NCBI RefSeq assembly: GCF_003254275.1
Contig: NZ_QKZK01000006.1
Span: forward strand, 1-64,000
Direction of reading: 5' to 3'
DNA from: Breznakibacter xylanolyticus
GTDB lineage: Bacteria > Bacteroidota > Bacteroidia > Bacteroidales > Marinilabiliaceae
Length of the DNA: 64,000 bases
Positions 27,239-35,594 of this stretch are shown piece by piece. The position numbers were made by a program, and so were the translations under genes. A model generated the notes under the pieces. That model was given only the letters and a program-made list of their open reading frames with translations. It searched no databases and was not told the origin of the DNA. The stretch's first letter is position 1, and each line of letters begins with the position of its first letter.

Positions 27239-28110
27239 GTTGAGGCCGGCAAGGGCGCCGCCCCCTTCTCCGAAACTTCAGATCGTACAATTTTCCCATC
27301 CTCATAATATTGCGTCATCACCAATCGCCCCGCCGCATCATACACATACCGCCGCCCGTCCATCAAAATCCCATCTCTAAAATACCCTTGCTTCTCAATC
27401 TGACCATTGATGTGATAAACGGTATGTCGGCCGGTTCCGATAAATGGAGTCACCTCGTTCACCGCTTGCCCCACCCCATCGGGCATCGCCTCTGCGGGTG
27501 ATTTCTCTCCTGCAGCAAGTTGCGCAACCCCATTCTTAAAACGGGTACTCTTCACCAACGTCCCTTGCTCGTCATAATGCCTTTCAATGCCATCAATCAC
27601 GCCATTGGTTCGAGGCGTGCGATATTTCAATTGTCCATTCTCGTGATAATAAAGCTGCTCTCCCTCTCGTTTCCCGGCGGTATTGTACCGCCAATGATAG
27701 GCCATTTGACCCGAAGGATAATAAAACCGATACTCACCCACCCACTTGTCAACATCCCAAAACCCTTCTTCCCACAAAGTCCCGTCTTCATAATAAAACC
27801 TTGCCGGTCCACGAGCTTGACCATCTTCGTAGGTCAATTGATGCTTCATGCGCCCATGCGGATAATAAGCCTCCCAAACCCCATGCTTCTGTCCTTTCCG
27901 ATAAACGCCTTTCTCCAATACACCCCCTCCATTGTCACGCAATTCCCACATCCCGGTTCGCTGACCTCGCTCATCCATTCGATTAAGACCATCAAACGAT
28001 GCAGATGTCTCTTGCCCCAACACCGTGATCATACCAAAAAAGCACCAACTCATTAAAAAAGCCAATGCCCAATCCCCTCTATTTTTAACAACGTGGTTCA
28101 CAACATCCAT
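27226..28110 (-). CDS. MORN_2-repeat secreted protein
   Basis: About 294 residues from Met at 28110. A hydrophobic N-terminal segment (WALAFLMSWCFFGMITVLGQ) looks like a signal peptide. About seven MORN_2-type repeats follow (for example GVYRKGQKHGVWEAYYPHG, WRYNTAGKREGEQLYYHENG, GYFRDGILMDGRRYVYDAAG). Such proteins are often labelled YwqK-family antitoxins, but no toxin gene is near and the signal peptide argues for an envelope role. Earlier Mets at 28149 and 28218 are possible. Its final residues lie inside a repeat B copy, so the 3' end may have been altered by repeat insertion. Confidence 0.75.
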   Translation of the reverse strand: MDVVNHVVKNRGDWALAFLMSWCFFGMITVLGQETSASFDGLNRMDERGQRTGMWELRDNGGGVLEKGVYRKGQKHGVWEAYYPHGRMKHQLTYEDGQARGPARFYYEDGTLWEEGFWDVDKWVGEYRFYYPSGQMAYHWRYNTAGKREGEQLYYHENGQLKYRTPRTNGVIDGIERHYDEQGTLVKSTRFKNGVAQLAAGEKSPAEAMPDGVGQAVNEVTPFIGTGRHTVYHINGQIEKQGYFRDGILMDGRRYVYDAAGRLVMTQYYEDGKIVRSEVSEKGAAPLPASTESK

Positions 28111-28375
28111 TTTTTCACGATATTTGCATGGGTCGATGCTTTTAGGCATCAAAAACAAGTTACATGCTTTCGATCGGGGTTGCAAAAAATATAGTAATTT
28201 CTTATCGAATTTGCACACTCAATGTCCAATGGCTAAACCTCCCGAACATGCACGGCAGCACCCATTGAAAAATTGTGTCATTTTCTCTAATGCGTTTTTA
28301 CCACAAACCCTCAAAACTGGCAAAATGCAAGTTTTCTAAAAATCTCAACACACTGATAGCCTGCGTTTTAAAACA

Positions 28376-28452
28376 GATAAAGCATGGGTAAAGCATAGAT
28401 AGTGCCTGGATGAAGCATAGATAAAGCATAGATAGTGTATGAATAGTGCCTG
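28376..28452. repeat. 11-bp tandem array (7 units)
   Basis: Seven consecutive 11-mers: gataaagcatg, ggtaaagcata, gatagtgcctg, gatgaagcata, gataaagcata, gatagtgtatg, aatagtgcctg. The period is exactly 11, not a multiple of three, so it is not coding. Bases 28409-28470 are identical to the reverse complement of 46765-46826. Confidence 0.85.
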
Positions 28453-28817
28453 AACGATTAAGTTAAATAGCCACCAAGACAAGCAACGCTAATACTGCCA
28501 AAAAGTACAAACACAACCAACATACAAACTCATTTTGTGATAATCGACACAGCCACTTTCTGAAAAATATAATCCACACAACACACTGCCTTCGCAAATT
28601 GCCACAATCTCTTTGCCTGGCACAGAATGCACTAAAGCAATGATTTGAGATTCAATATCGTTAAGTTAAGAATCTGAACGGTTCAATGAGGCTCTCGGGT
28701 CAGTCAAGGAGTTAACAGATCACTGTTTTTGTGATATATTTAAGCTACAAATGCAACGTAAAAATAGGTCAAATACCCTATGATTTCTTTTTAGACGCGT
28801 GCAATACTTTTTAAGAG

Positions 28818-29024
28818 GCCCCATAGGGGCCAAATATCGGTAGCATTTAGGGGATTCGTTTACCTCTCGCCCCAATCGGGGCGAAAGATGATTTGCGAAC
28901 CTTCATCTACCGAGCTTTGGGGCCCAAAGGCACCATAGAAAAAGCTCAAAAGATCAAGTCCGATTTGATTGTGAGCCATAAGAATTGGGAGAAATGATAG
29001 CAAATCACTAAAGAAACGACACTA
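28818..29024. repeat. Dispersed repeat C, copy 2
   Basis: Matches 409-575 with the same order of tcggtagcatt, central cgccccaatcggggcg hairpin, ctaccga and agcaaatcactaaagaaacg. It carries about 40 extra bases after ctaccga (ggggcccaaaggcaccatag) relative to copy 1. It ends 160 bp before rnr. Confidence 0.7.
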
Positions 29025-29186
29025 AGATAAGATTCATGAATAAAACATAACCTCTTAAGCCGGTGCACCGTCACTCACATCCTGACATCATAAAAACTTA
29101 AAAAGAGCCATGAGCAAACCTTTACCACACCGAAGGTTGACAATTTGCGAGTTCCACATGGCAACTGAAAAACAAATTATAGACAA

Positions 29187-31355
29187 ATGAAAGATAAAAA
29201 AGATAAAAAGAAAGGAAGTAAATCCATCGACATCAAACAGTTGCTCATGGACATCTTCACAGCCAATCCAAAGCGGAGCTTTAACTACAAACAAATGACC
29301 GGCCTTACCGGCCTGGTGAAAAAAACCGACCGTCAAAAAGTGGCCATCCTGCTCAACGAAATGGTCACCCAAGGCCTGCTCACCGAAGTGGTACCGGGCA
29401 AATTCAAGCTGCTCATGCGCGAAGCATACGTCACCGGAAAGGTGGACATGACCGCTTCGGGCGCCGCATACATCGTTCCCGAAGATGGCGGCGAGGACAT
29501 CTTCGTGGCTCAAAGCAACCTCAACCAGGCGCTCCACGGCGATGTGGTGAAGGTTTTGCAGTACGCCCAACGCCGTCGACACCAACCACAGGGCGAAGTG
29601 GTGGAAATTATCAAACGCAAACGCGACACGTTTGTGGGAACCCTCGAGGTGGCTAAAAACTTTGCATTCCTCATCACCGACCGAAAGGTCATGTACCAGG
29701 ACATCTTCATCCCCCTAAACAAACTCAACGGCGGGCAAAATGGCCAAAAAGCCGTGGCCAAAATCACCGACTGGCCGGCCAATGCCAAAAACCCCTATGG
29801 CGAAATCATTGACGTGCTTGGCGATGCAGGGGAAAACCAAACCGAGATGCACGCCATCCTGGCGGAATTCAACCTCCCCTATCGCTACCCCGATCATGTA
29901 AATGCCGAAGCTGAGAAAATCGATGCCGGCATCACCCCCGAGGAGATCGCCAATCGACGCGACTTCCGCGACATCACCACCTTCACCATCGACCCGGAGG
30001 ACGCCAAGGACTTCGACGATGCCCTGTCGGTACGTCAACTTCCCGACGGCGAATGGGAAGTGGGTGTGCACATTGCTGATGTGACCCATTATGTGAAAGA
30101 AGACTCCATCATGGAAAACGAGGCCTTCTTCCGGGCCACATCGGTCTACCTGGTCGACCGCGTGGTGCCCATGTTGCCCGAACGGTTGAGCAATTTCATT
30201 TGCTCACTCCGCCCCAACGAAGAAAAGCTTTGCTTTTCGGTCGTGTTCCGAATCAACGACCAGGCCGAAGTGCTCGACAAATGGATTGGCCGTACAATCA
30301 TCAACTCCGATCACCGCTTCACCTACGACGAAGCCCAACAAGTCATCGAAACCGGACAAGGCGACCTGGCTTGGGAAATCACCAACATGGATCGCCTGGC
30401 CAAGATACTGCGCGACAAACGATTCAAAGCCGGTGCCATCGGTTTTGAACGTGCCGAAGTGAAATTTAAAATCGACGAAAACGGCAAACCCCTCAGCGTC
30501 TTTTTTAAAGAATCGAAAGATGCCAACAAACTCATCGAAGAATACATGTTGCTGGCCAACAAAGCAGTGGCCGAATTCATCGGCAAAGAAGAAGCCGGAA
30601 GGCATTCGGGCAAAAAAAAGGAACTCACCTTTGTATATCGCATTCACGATGAACCCAACCCCGATAAATTTGAATCGTTTACTCGTTTCATCACCCGTTT
30701 CGGATACAACTTGTCTGCTCTCCCGGGAGTCAACATCAACCGATCTCTCAACAAGCTGCTCGATGATGTGCATGGCCGACCGGAACAAAACATCGTTGAA
30801 ACACTCGCAGTTCGCACCATGGCCAAAGCCGTGTACTCCACCCACAACGTGGGACACTACGGACTGGGCTTCGACCATTACACCCACTTCACCTCGCCCA
30901 TACGCCGCTACCCCGACATGATGGTGCACCGCCTGCTGCAACATTACCTCGATGGCGGAAAAAGCGTGGCTGCCGATGAGTACGAAGACCGCTGCGAACA
31001 CAGCTCCGACATGGAGGCTCGCGCCGCAGATGCCGAACGTGCTTCCATCAAATACAAACAAGTGGAATTCCTCAAAGACCGCGTGGGACAGGAATTTGAT
31101 GGCGTCATCTCGGGCGTGACCGAATGGGGCTTTTACGTCGAACTGAACGAGAACAAATGCGAAGGCCTTGTCCCCATGCGCGATCTGGATGACGACTTTT
31201 ACGTGTTCGACGAAGAGAACTACTGCATCGTGGGACGTCGAAAACATAAAAAATACCAATTGGGCGACGCTATCCGCATTGTCATTGCACGCGCCAACCT
31301 GGAACGCAAACAACTCGACTTTGCCCTTCCCGGAACCATCGATAAATTGAAATAA
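29187..31355 (+). CDS. rnr: Ribonuclease R
   Basis: A 722-residue 3'-5' exoribonuclease of the RNB family that degrades structured RNA. Order: a lysine-rich start, winged-helix RNase II N-domain, cold-shock domains (about 75-230), RNB catalytic domain with TIDPEDAKDFDDALSV (Asp residues that bind Mg), and a C-terminal S1 domain (GVISGVTEWGFYVELNENK, about 635-715). The NVGHYGLGFDHYTHFTSPIRRYPD-type signature is present. It lacks the long basic tail of the E. coli enzyme. It stands alone, followed by an AT-rich palindrome. Confidence 0.94.
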   Translation: MKDKKDKKKGSKSIDIKQLLMDIFTANPKRSFNYKQMTGLTGLVKKTDRQKVAILLNEMVTQGLLTEVVPGKFKLLMREAYVTGKVDMTASGAAYIVPEDGGEDIFVAQSNLNQALHGDVVKVLQYAQRRRHQPQGEVVEIIKRKRDTFVGTLEVAKNFAFLITDRKVMYQDIFIPLNKLNGGQNGQKAVAKITDWPANAKNPYGEIIDVLGDAGENQTEMHAILAEFNLPYRYPDHVNAEAEKIDAGITPEEIANRRDFRDITTFTIDPEDAKDFDDALSVRQLPDGEWEVGVHIADVTHYVKEDSIMENEAFFRATSVYLVDRVVPMLPERLSNFICSLRPNEEKLCFSVVFRINDQAEVLDKWIGRTIINSDHRFTYDEAQQVIETGQGDLAWEITNMDRLAKILRDKRFKAGAIGFERAEVKFKIDENGKPLSVFFKESKDANKLIEEYMLLANKAVAEFIGKEEAGRHSGKKKELTFVYRIHDEPNPDKFESFTRFITRFGYNLSALPGVNINRSLNKLLDDVHGRPEQNIVETLAVRTMAKAVYSTHNVGHYGLGFDHYTHFTSPIRRYPDMMVHRLLQHYLDGGKSVAADEYEDRCEHSSDMEARAADAERASIKYKQVEFLKDRVGQEFDGVISGVTEWGFYVELNENKCEGLVPMRDLDDDFYVFDEENYCIVGRRKHKKYQLGDAIRIVIARANLERKQLDFALPGTIDKLK

Positions 31356-31366
31356 GCATTATAAGG

Positions 31367-31385
31367 GCAAAAAATATATTTTTGC
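31367..31385. terminator. AT-rich palindrome after rnr
   Basis: gcaaaaaatatatttttgc is a 19-nt inverted repeat, 11 bp after the rnr stop. It could act as a terminator or as an operator for the TetR gene 66 bp downstream. Confidence 0.4.
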
Positions 31386-31450
31386 AATAAATATCAAAGG
31401 AATCGTCTCGGTTACACAGCCGTGCACCCTGTTAAAATAAAAATCAACTC

Positions 31451-32065
31451 ATGACCCAGGAATTGACACCAGGAGCACTGAATGATAGTGTACAAACCGC
31501 CATTTTAGAATCTGCAAGAGAACTGTTTGCCCGATTTGGTTACAAGAAAACAACCATGGAGGACATCGCTCAGGTTCTTGGAAAAGGAAAAAGCTCGCTC
31601 TACTACTACTTCAAAAACAAAGAGGAGATATTTCAGGCGGTCATCAAATGGGAAGGGGATCTTCTTTTTTCCAAACTCCAAAAGGTGCTCCAAACCAATG
31701 ATGCGCCCGATGTGAAGATGCGTAATTACGTGGTCATTCGCATGGAAAACATTCGCGAGTTGCAAAATTACCATGTGACCCTCAAACAAGATGTGCCCGG
31801 GGGGTTTGAGTTTCTTGAACAGATTAAAAACGACTACGAACAGCAGGAAGTGCAGATGATCGAGTCCATCATGCAGGAAGGTTTGGATGCCGGGTTGTTT
31901 CATCTCAACAACACCAATATGGCAGCCGTAGCCATCGTCACAGCCCTCAAAGGACTGGAAACCCCTCTTTTACAGGCCATCAACCAAAAGAACTATGAGG
32001 ATTTCCGCGTACAAATCAACAACATCCTCAACATCCTGTTTTACGGCCTCATCAAAAGAGATTAA
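31451..32065 (+). CDS. TetR/AcrR family transcriptional regulator
   Basis: A 204-residue regulator. The N-terminal helix-turn-helix is clear: AILESARELFARFGYKKTTMEDIAQ, then GKGKSSLYYYFKNKEEIF (about residues 15-62). The C-terminal ligand-binding part is helical and not recognisable. TetR proteins usually repress a neighbour. The candidates are the metA-like gene 127 bp downstream or itself through the 31367 palindrome. The ligand is unknown. Confidence 0.87.
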   Translation: MTQELTPGALNDSVQTAILESARELFARFGYKKTTMEDIAQVLGKGKSSLYYYFKNKEEIFQAVIKWEGDLLFSKLQKVLQTNDAPDVKMRNYVVIRMENIRELQNYHVTLKQDVPGGFEFLEQIKNDYEQQEVQMIESIMQEGLDAGLFHLNNTNMAAVAIVTALKGLETPLLQAINQKNYEDFRVQINNILNILFYGLIKRD

Positions 32066-32192
32066 AACCGCGTAAAAAAACGCGCTCCCATTTATCCTTT
32101 TTACAAAACATCCCTCATTGGCGTGAACCAATAAGGTAGGAACTTGGTTTAATGAAAATGACTTCGGCAAACCACCAATTAATTAAAAGCGC

Positions 32193-33110
32193 ATGCCCAT
32201 AAAAATTCCAGATACCCTGCCTGCCCGTAGCGTTCTTGACAGCGAAAACGTGTTTGTGATGCCACAAACACGAGCTGCCAATCAAGACATCAGACCTCTG
32301 AAAATACTAATTTTCAACCTGATGCCTCTCAAAATTACCACCGAAACGCACCTTCTCAGAGTACTCTCCAATACGCCCTTGCAGGTAGAGGTGGATTTAT
32401 TGATGACCAGCAGCCACATCTCTAAAAATACGCCACTGGAACACTTAACGGCTTTTTATCATACGTTTCACGAAATTAAGCATCAGAAATATGACGGCAT
32501 GATCATCACGGGGGCGCCTGTTGAAGAAATGGATTTTGAAGAGGTCAATTATTGGGAGGAGATGAAAGAAATCATGGAATGGAGCAAGACCAATGTGACA
32601 TGTACCTTCCACATCTGCTGGGGCGCGCAAGCCGGCTTGTACTACCATTTCGGCATTCCCAAACACCATTTAGGCAAAAAGATGTTTGGCGTTTTTCCGC
32701 ACACCGTCAACTGCCCTCAGGAACCTTTGGTACGTGGCTTCGATGATCTGTTTTTCGCCCCCCACTCCCGCTACACCGGAGTGAAGCGCGAAGAGATGCT
32801 TAACAAAGAAGGTCTGATCATCGTTTCAGAGTCTAACGAAGCGGGTGTTTATATTGCCATGTCGGCCAACAGGCGCCAAATATTCGTCACCGGCCATTCG
32901 GAATACGACCCCAACACACTGAAGGAGGAGTATGTGCGGGATGTACGCAAGGGATTAGACATTGCCATCCCGGCCAATTATTTTACCAACAACGACCCAT
33001 CTCAGCCTCCCATGGTGACCTGGCGAAGCCATGCCCACCTGCTCTACTCGAACTGGTTAAACTACTACGTCTATCAGGCGACGCCTTTTGTGCTGGATGA
33101 AATCAGTTAA
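32193..33110 (+). CDS. metAA: Homoserine O-acyltransferase MetA, predicted acetyl-CoA type
   Basis: A 305-residue enzyme of methionine synthesis that acylates homoserine. The catalytic Cys is C142 ([10 protein letters not shown]); His235 and Glu237 lie in [10 protein letters not shown], the same numbers as in the characterised family members. Residue 111 is Glu ([10 protein letters not shown]). In this family Glu111 goes with acetyl-CoA and Gly111 with succinyl-CoA, so O-acetylhomoserine is the predicted product even though databases often call it MetA succinyltransferase. Its end overlaps the next gene by 14 bp. The 127-bp leader has small hairpins but I see no sure riboswitch. Confidence 0.9.
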   Translation: MPIKIPDTLPARSVLDSENVFVMPQTRAANQDIRPLKILIFNLMPLKITTETHLLRVLSNTPLQVEVDLLMTSSHISKNTPLEHLTAFYHTFHEIKHQKYDGMIITGAPVEEMDFEEVNYWEEMKEIMEWSKTNVTCTFHICWGAQAGLYYHFGIPKHHLGKKMFGVFPHTVNCPQEPLVRGFDDLFFAPHSRYTGVKREEMLNKEGLIIVSESNEAGVYIAMSANRRQIFVTGHSEYDPNTLKEEYVRDVRKGLDIAIPANYFTNNDPSQPPMVTWRSHAHLLYSNWLNYYVYQATPFVLDEIS

Positions 33111-33924
33111 ACCTCACATCAAGGCCATTGCCTCCGACTTGGACGGGACTCTATTGCCCTATCACGGGCAATTCAACACAGCCGACATAGAAACACTGAC
33201 TCGTTTGGGGCAAAGTGGCGTTGTACGCATCATTGCCACGGGCCGATCGTTGTGGTCGGCACAAAAAGTGATCTCCCCCGATTTCCCCATCGATTATCTG
33301 GTATTTTCGTCGGGCGCCGGCATCCTGAACTGGAAAACTCAACAACTTATCGAAAACTATTGCATCCCGTTTGAAGATGTGCATCGCACTACGACACTCT
33401 TTAAACGGCACAATCTTGCCTTTACACTACACCATCGCTCACCCGACAATCACCGCTTTTATTATCACCAGGGAAGTTCGCCACACCCAAACCTCGCAGC
33501 ATACCTGGAACATTACCATCCCAACGGGCAACCGTTAATGGAGCCCGTCCCTCATGATGCATACAGCCAACTATTGGCTTTTATGCCAAATTGGGAACAG
33601 TTCGACACCATTTCCAGGCAGGTGACCAACATGAAGACCATCCGCGCCACTTCGCCCATTGATGACGCCTCCATCTGGTTAGAATGTTTTCACCCACAGG
33701 TATCCAAGGCCCATGGTGTGAATCTGATTTGCAAGCATCATCAAATATCCGAACACGATGTGGCTGCGATTGGTAACGACTACAACGACATGGACTTACT
33801 AAGCACATTTCGTCACTCGGCCGTGGTGGCCAACGCCCCGCAGGAACTTCGAAATATGTTCCACTCGGTACGCCCGGTCAATGAAGCAGGATTTACCGAC
33901 TTTATGAGTCAGTTCACGTCATAA
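33097..33924 (+). CDS. Cof-type HAD-IIB hydrolase
   Basis: About 275 residues from Met at 33097, which overlaps the metA end. Motif I is SDLDGTLLP with nucleophile D14 and acid/base D16. Motif IV is [11 protein letters not shown] near residue 227. The sequence between them holds a type IIB cap. The family hydrolyses sugar phosphates, nucleotides or cofactors; substrate cannot be called. Overlap suggests co-translation with metA. Its 3' end overlaps the convergent CHAD gene by 11 bp. Confidence 0.85.
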   Translation: MKSVKPHIKAIASDLDGTLLPYHGQFNTADIETLTRLGQSGVVRIIATGRSLWSAQKVISPDFPIDYLVFSSGAGILNWKTQQLIENYCIPFEDVHRTTTLFKRHNLAFTLHHRSPDNHRFYYHQGSSPHPNLAAYLEHYHPNGQPLMEPVPHDAYSQLLAFMPNWEQFDTISRQVTNMKTIRATSPIDDASIWLECFHPQVSKAHGVNLICKHHQISEHDVAAIGNDYNDMDLLSTFRHSAVVANAPQELRNMFHSVRPVNEAGFTDFMSQFTS

Positions 33925-34702
33925 CATCCTGTTTCATTTTATAGACGCCAAAATATCGAAGGATGGCTTGCTCGTTTTCGAATACACGGGCATGGATCAA
34001 TGTCGCAACCTCGGGGCTATGCTTCAACTCGGGGTTTAAAAAATGAAGTAAAAGTGCCCAGTCGTGCCAATGACCCAGTTCCTTTTCCAACAAATCTGTC
34101 AAGACAACCATCTCGTCATCATTCACATTTGCACCAATCCTCAATCGGGCACGCAAAAGAAAATGATTCTTTTTAAAACATCTGCGAGCATCGTGCCAAT
34201 GCATGCCCGCAGGTAAGACCATTAAAGGGTGTGCCTTCACAAAATTCTGATGAATGACATTATCGATCTCAGCACTCAACAACGGTTCTAAATGCTTTAG
34301 TAACGAATGAATTTTATTGAAACGGGGCGGTTGATAAGAAGCCAATTCGGAGATAAACTGAGCTTTCAGGTGCTGCATCCTGGTCAACAACCGAACCTCA
34401 GCACATGGCAAATGATCCCACACTTTAACCTGCTTCCCAAGCTTGTGAATCATGAAAGCATTGCGATATTTACCGGCAGGTTTATAAATTTTGAAAAGAT
34501 GTGAACGCCATTGAGTCATTCGTTGCCCCTGTGAGGTCTCTGCCACATTCATTAAGGGACAATAAAAAGCATCCAATTCCTTGGCAGCCACACGAAAATC
34601 GTGCACCGATTGATCATCAGCACCATCGGCAGCTTTAATCACGTGATGACTGAACCGCCGGGAAGCATCCACAATAAAGGAAATATACGAAGAGTCTGGC
34701 AT
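33914..34702 (-). CDS. CHAD domain protein
   Basis: A 262-residue helical protein with the CHAD motif: SVHDFRVAAKELDAF early (about 31-45), and later MHWHDARRCFKKNHFLLRARL and LGHWHDWALLLHFL. The conserved His and basic residues of CHAD domains bind inorganic polyphosphate. The Arg-Arg pair of the usual 'VHDxRVxxRRLR' is changed to AAKEL, so binding may be weaker. No polyphosphate kinase or phosphatase is adjacent. The 3' end overlaps the HAD gene. Confidence 0.75.
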   Translation of the reverse strand: MPDSSYISFIVDASRRFSHHVIKAADGADDQSVHDFRVAAKELDAFYCPLMNVAETSQGQRMTQWRSHLFKIYKPAGKYRNAFMIHKLGKQVKVWDHLPCAEVRLLTRMQHLKAQFISELASYQPPRFNKIHSLLKHLEPLLSAEIDNVIHQNFVKAHPLMVLPAGMHWHDARRCFKKNHFLLRARLRIGANVNDDEMVVLTDLLEKELGHWHDWALLLHFLNPELKHSPEVATLIHARVFENEQAILRYFGVYKMKQDVMT

Positions 34703-34742
34703 GTCATGTTCGGATTAAAATGAGCATCCGAACATGGCTAAG

Positions 34743-35579
34743 TCATTTCACCTCAGCCGTGATGGGATGCCTCAAACCTTTGGCATCAAAAAGTATTGCC
34801 TTAACCGATCCGATGGTAATCTTGGCTTCAACCATTACCGGAATGCGATTGGCATCGTCAGTCACCCAAACGGTCATGTCTTCGCCTGCATCAAACAGCG
34901 TTCCTTTCATGAGCATGGGCTTAAACTTGATGCAACGAAACGTCCGGTTTTGGTCTTTGGTTTTGATAATTTCCTTGCCCAGGTAAGTGATGTATAAATC
35001 GTGAATCACGCCATCGACAATCATGCGTGTGGGGATTTTATCGCTCGTCCGGTACTTTGAAAAATCAATATTACGGGCTTTGTACACCATTGTCAAGAGA
35101 TCCATGGTACATTCCTTCATGGGAACGGTAAGGTTGCGATCAGGTTTCTTATCGACCTTGAGAGACGTCACGATTTGCTTTTTATCGTAATCGAAGCGAT
35201 AATATTCATTAGCCACGTAACTTCCTTCTTTAACACTTCGAGCGGACCATAGAGGCTCAAGGCGAGACGTATCGATGATGGCGATAAAAGTATCGCGAAT
35301 GGTTAATAAAACGTCGTATTTCTTATGGGTTTTGGCGAGGGCTGTCAGCTTCATGGCCGGCTTTTGGCGATAAGTGATGGGATCGGTTTTAAACAACACC
35401 TCCCCGCCATTGACCCAAATAAAATGCCAATTGTAATAGGCCTGATAAGTGAGCCGCTCGCCGGCAGTAAAAGCGGCGTTTCGGGCATCACATTGAGCTG
35501 AAATTGAAGCTGTCACAAAAAGCAACAACACAAACACGGGAACCCTCCTCTGACTGAAAAACATCGAAAAAAAATTCAT
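34743..35579 (-). CDS. DUF3108 domain protein
   Basis: About 278 residues from Met at 35579 (ATG at 35582 also possible). A signal peptide (RRVPVFVLLLFVTASISAQ) is followed by AFTAGERLTYQAYYNWHFIWVNGGEV, the DUF3108 opening. Beta-rich, probably periplasmic or outer-membrane facing; molecular role unknown. It is 6 bp downstream of the Big_5 lipoprotein gene on the same strand, so they share a transcript. Confidence 0.8.
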   Translation of the reverse strand: MNFFSMFFSQRRVPVFVLLLFVTASISAQCDARNAAFTAGERLTYQAYYNWHFIWVNGGEVLFKTDPITYRQKPAMKLTALAKTHKKYDVLLTIRDTFIAIIDTSRLEPLWSARSVKEGSYVANEYYRFDYDKKQIVTSLKVDKKPDRNLTVPMKECTMDLLTMVYKARNIDFSKYRTSDKIPTRMIVDGVIHDLYITYLGKEIIKTKDQNRTFRCIKFKPMLMKGTLFDAGEDMTVWVTDDANRIPVMVEAKITIGSVKAILFDAKGLRHPITAEVK

Positions 35580-35594
35580 CATCACCACAGGCGA

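Larger units (their letters stand above)
28111..29186. other. 1.1-kb intergenic region between divergent genes
   Basis: No gene is supported. It contains the 11-bp tandem array (28376-28452) and dispersed repeat C copy 2 (28818-29024). The segment 28260-28375 also has faint similarity to sequence flanking the inverted partner array near 46.9 kb, such as ttgtgtcattttct. Promoters for the MORN gene and rnr must lie here, but I could not pin them down. Confidence 0.55.

Noticed and set aside
27226-28110. MORN protein as a YwqK-type antitoxin
   Set aside because: No toxin gene is adjacent, and the signal peptide points to an exported protein; the label reflects the repeat type only.
30204-31313. 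Long minus-strand open frame (369 codons) opposite rnr
   Set aside because: It is the antisense shadow of the RNB domain of RNase R; composition follows codon bias of the real gene.
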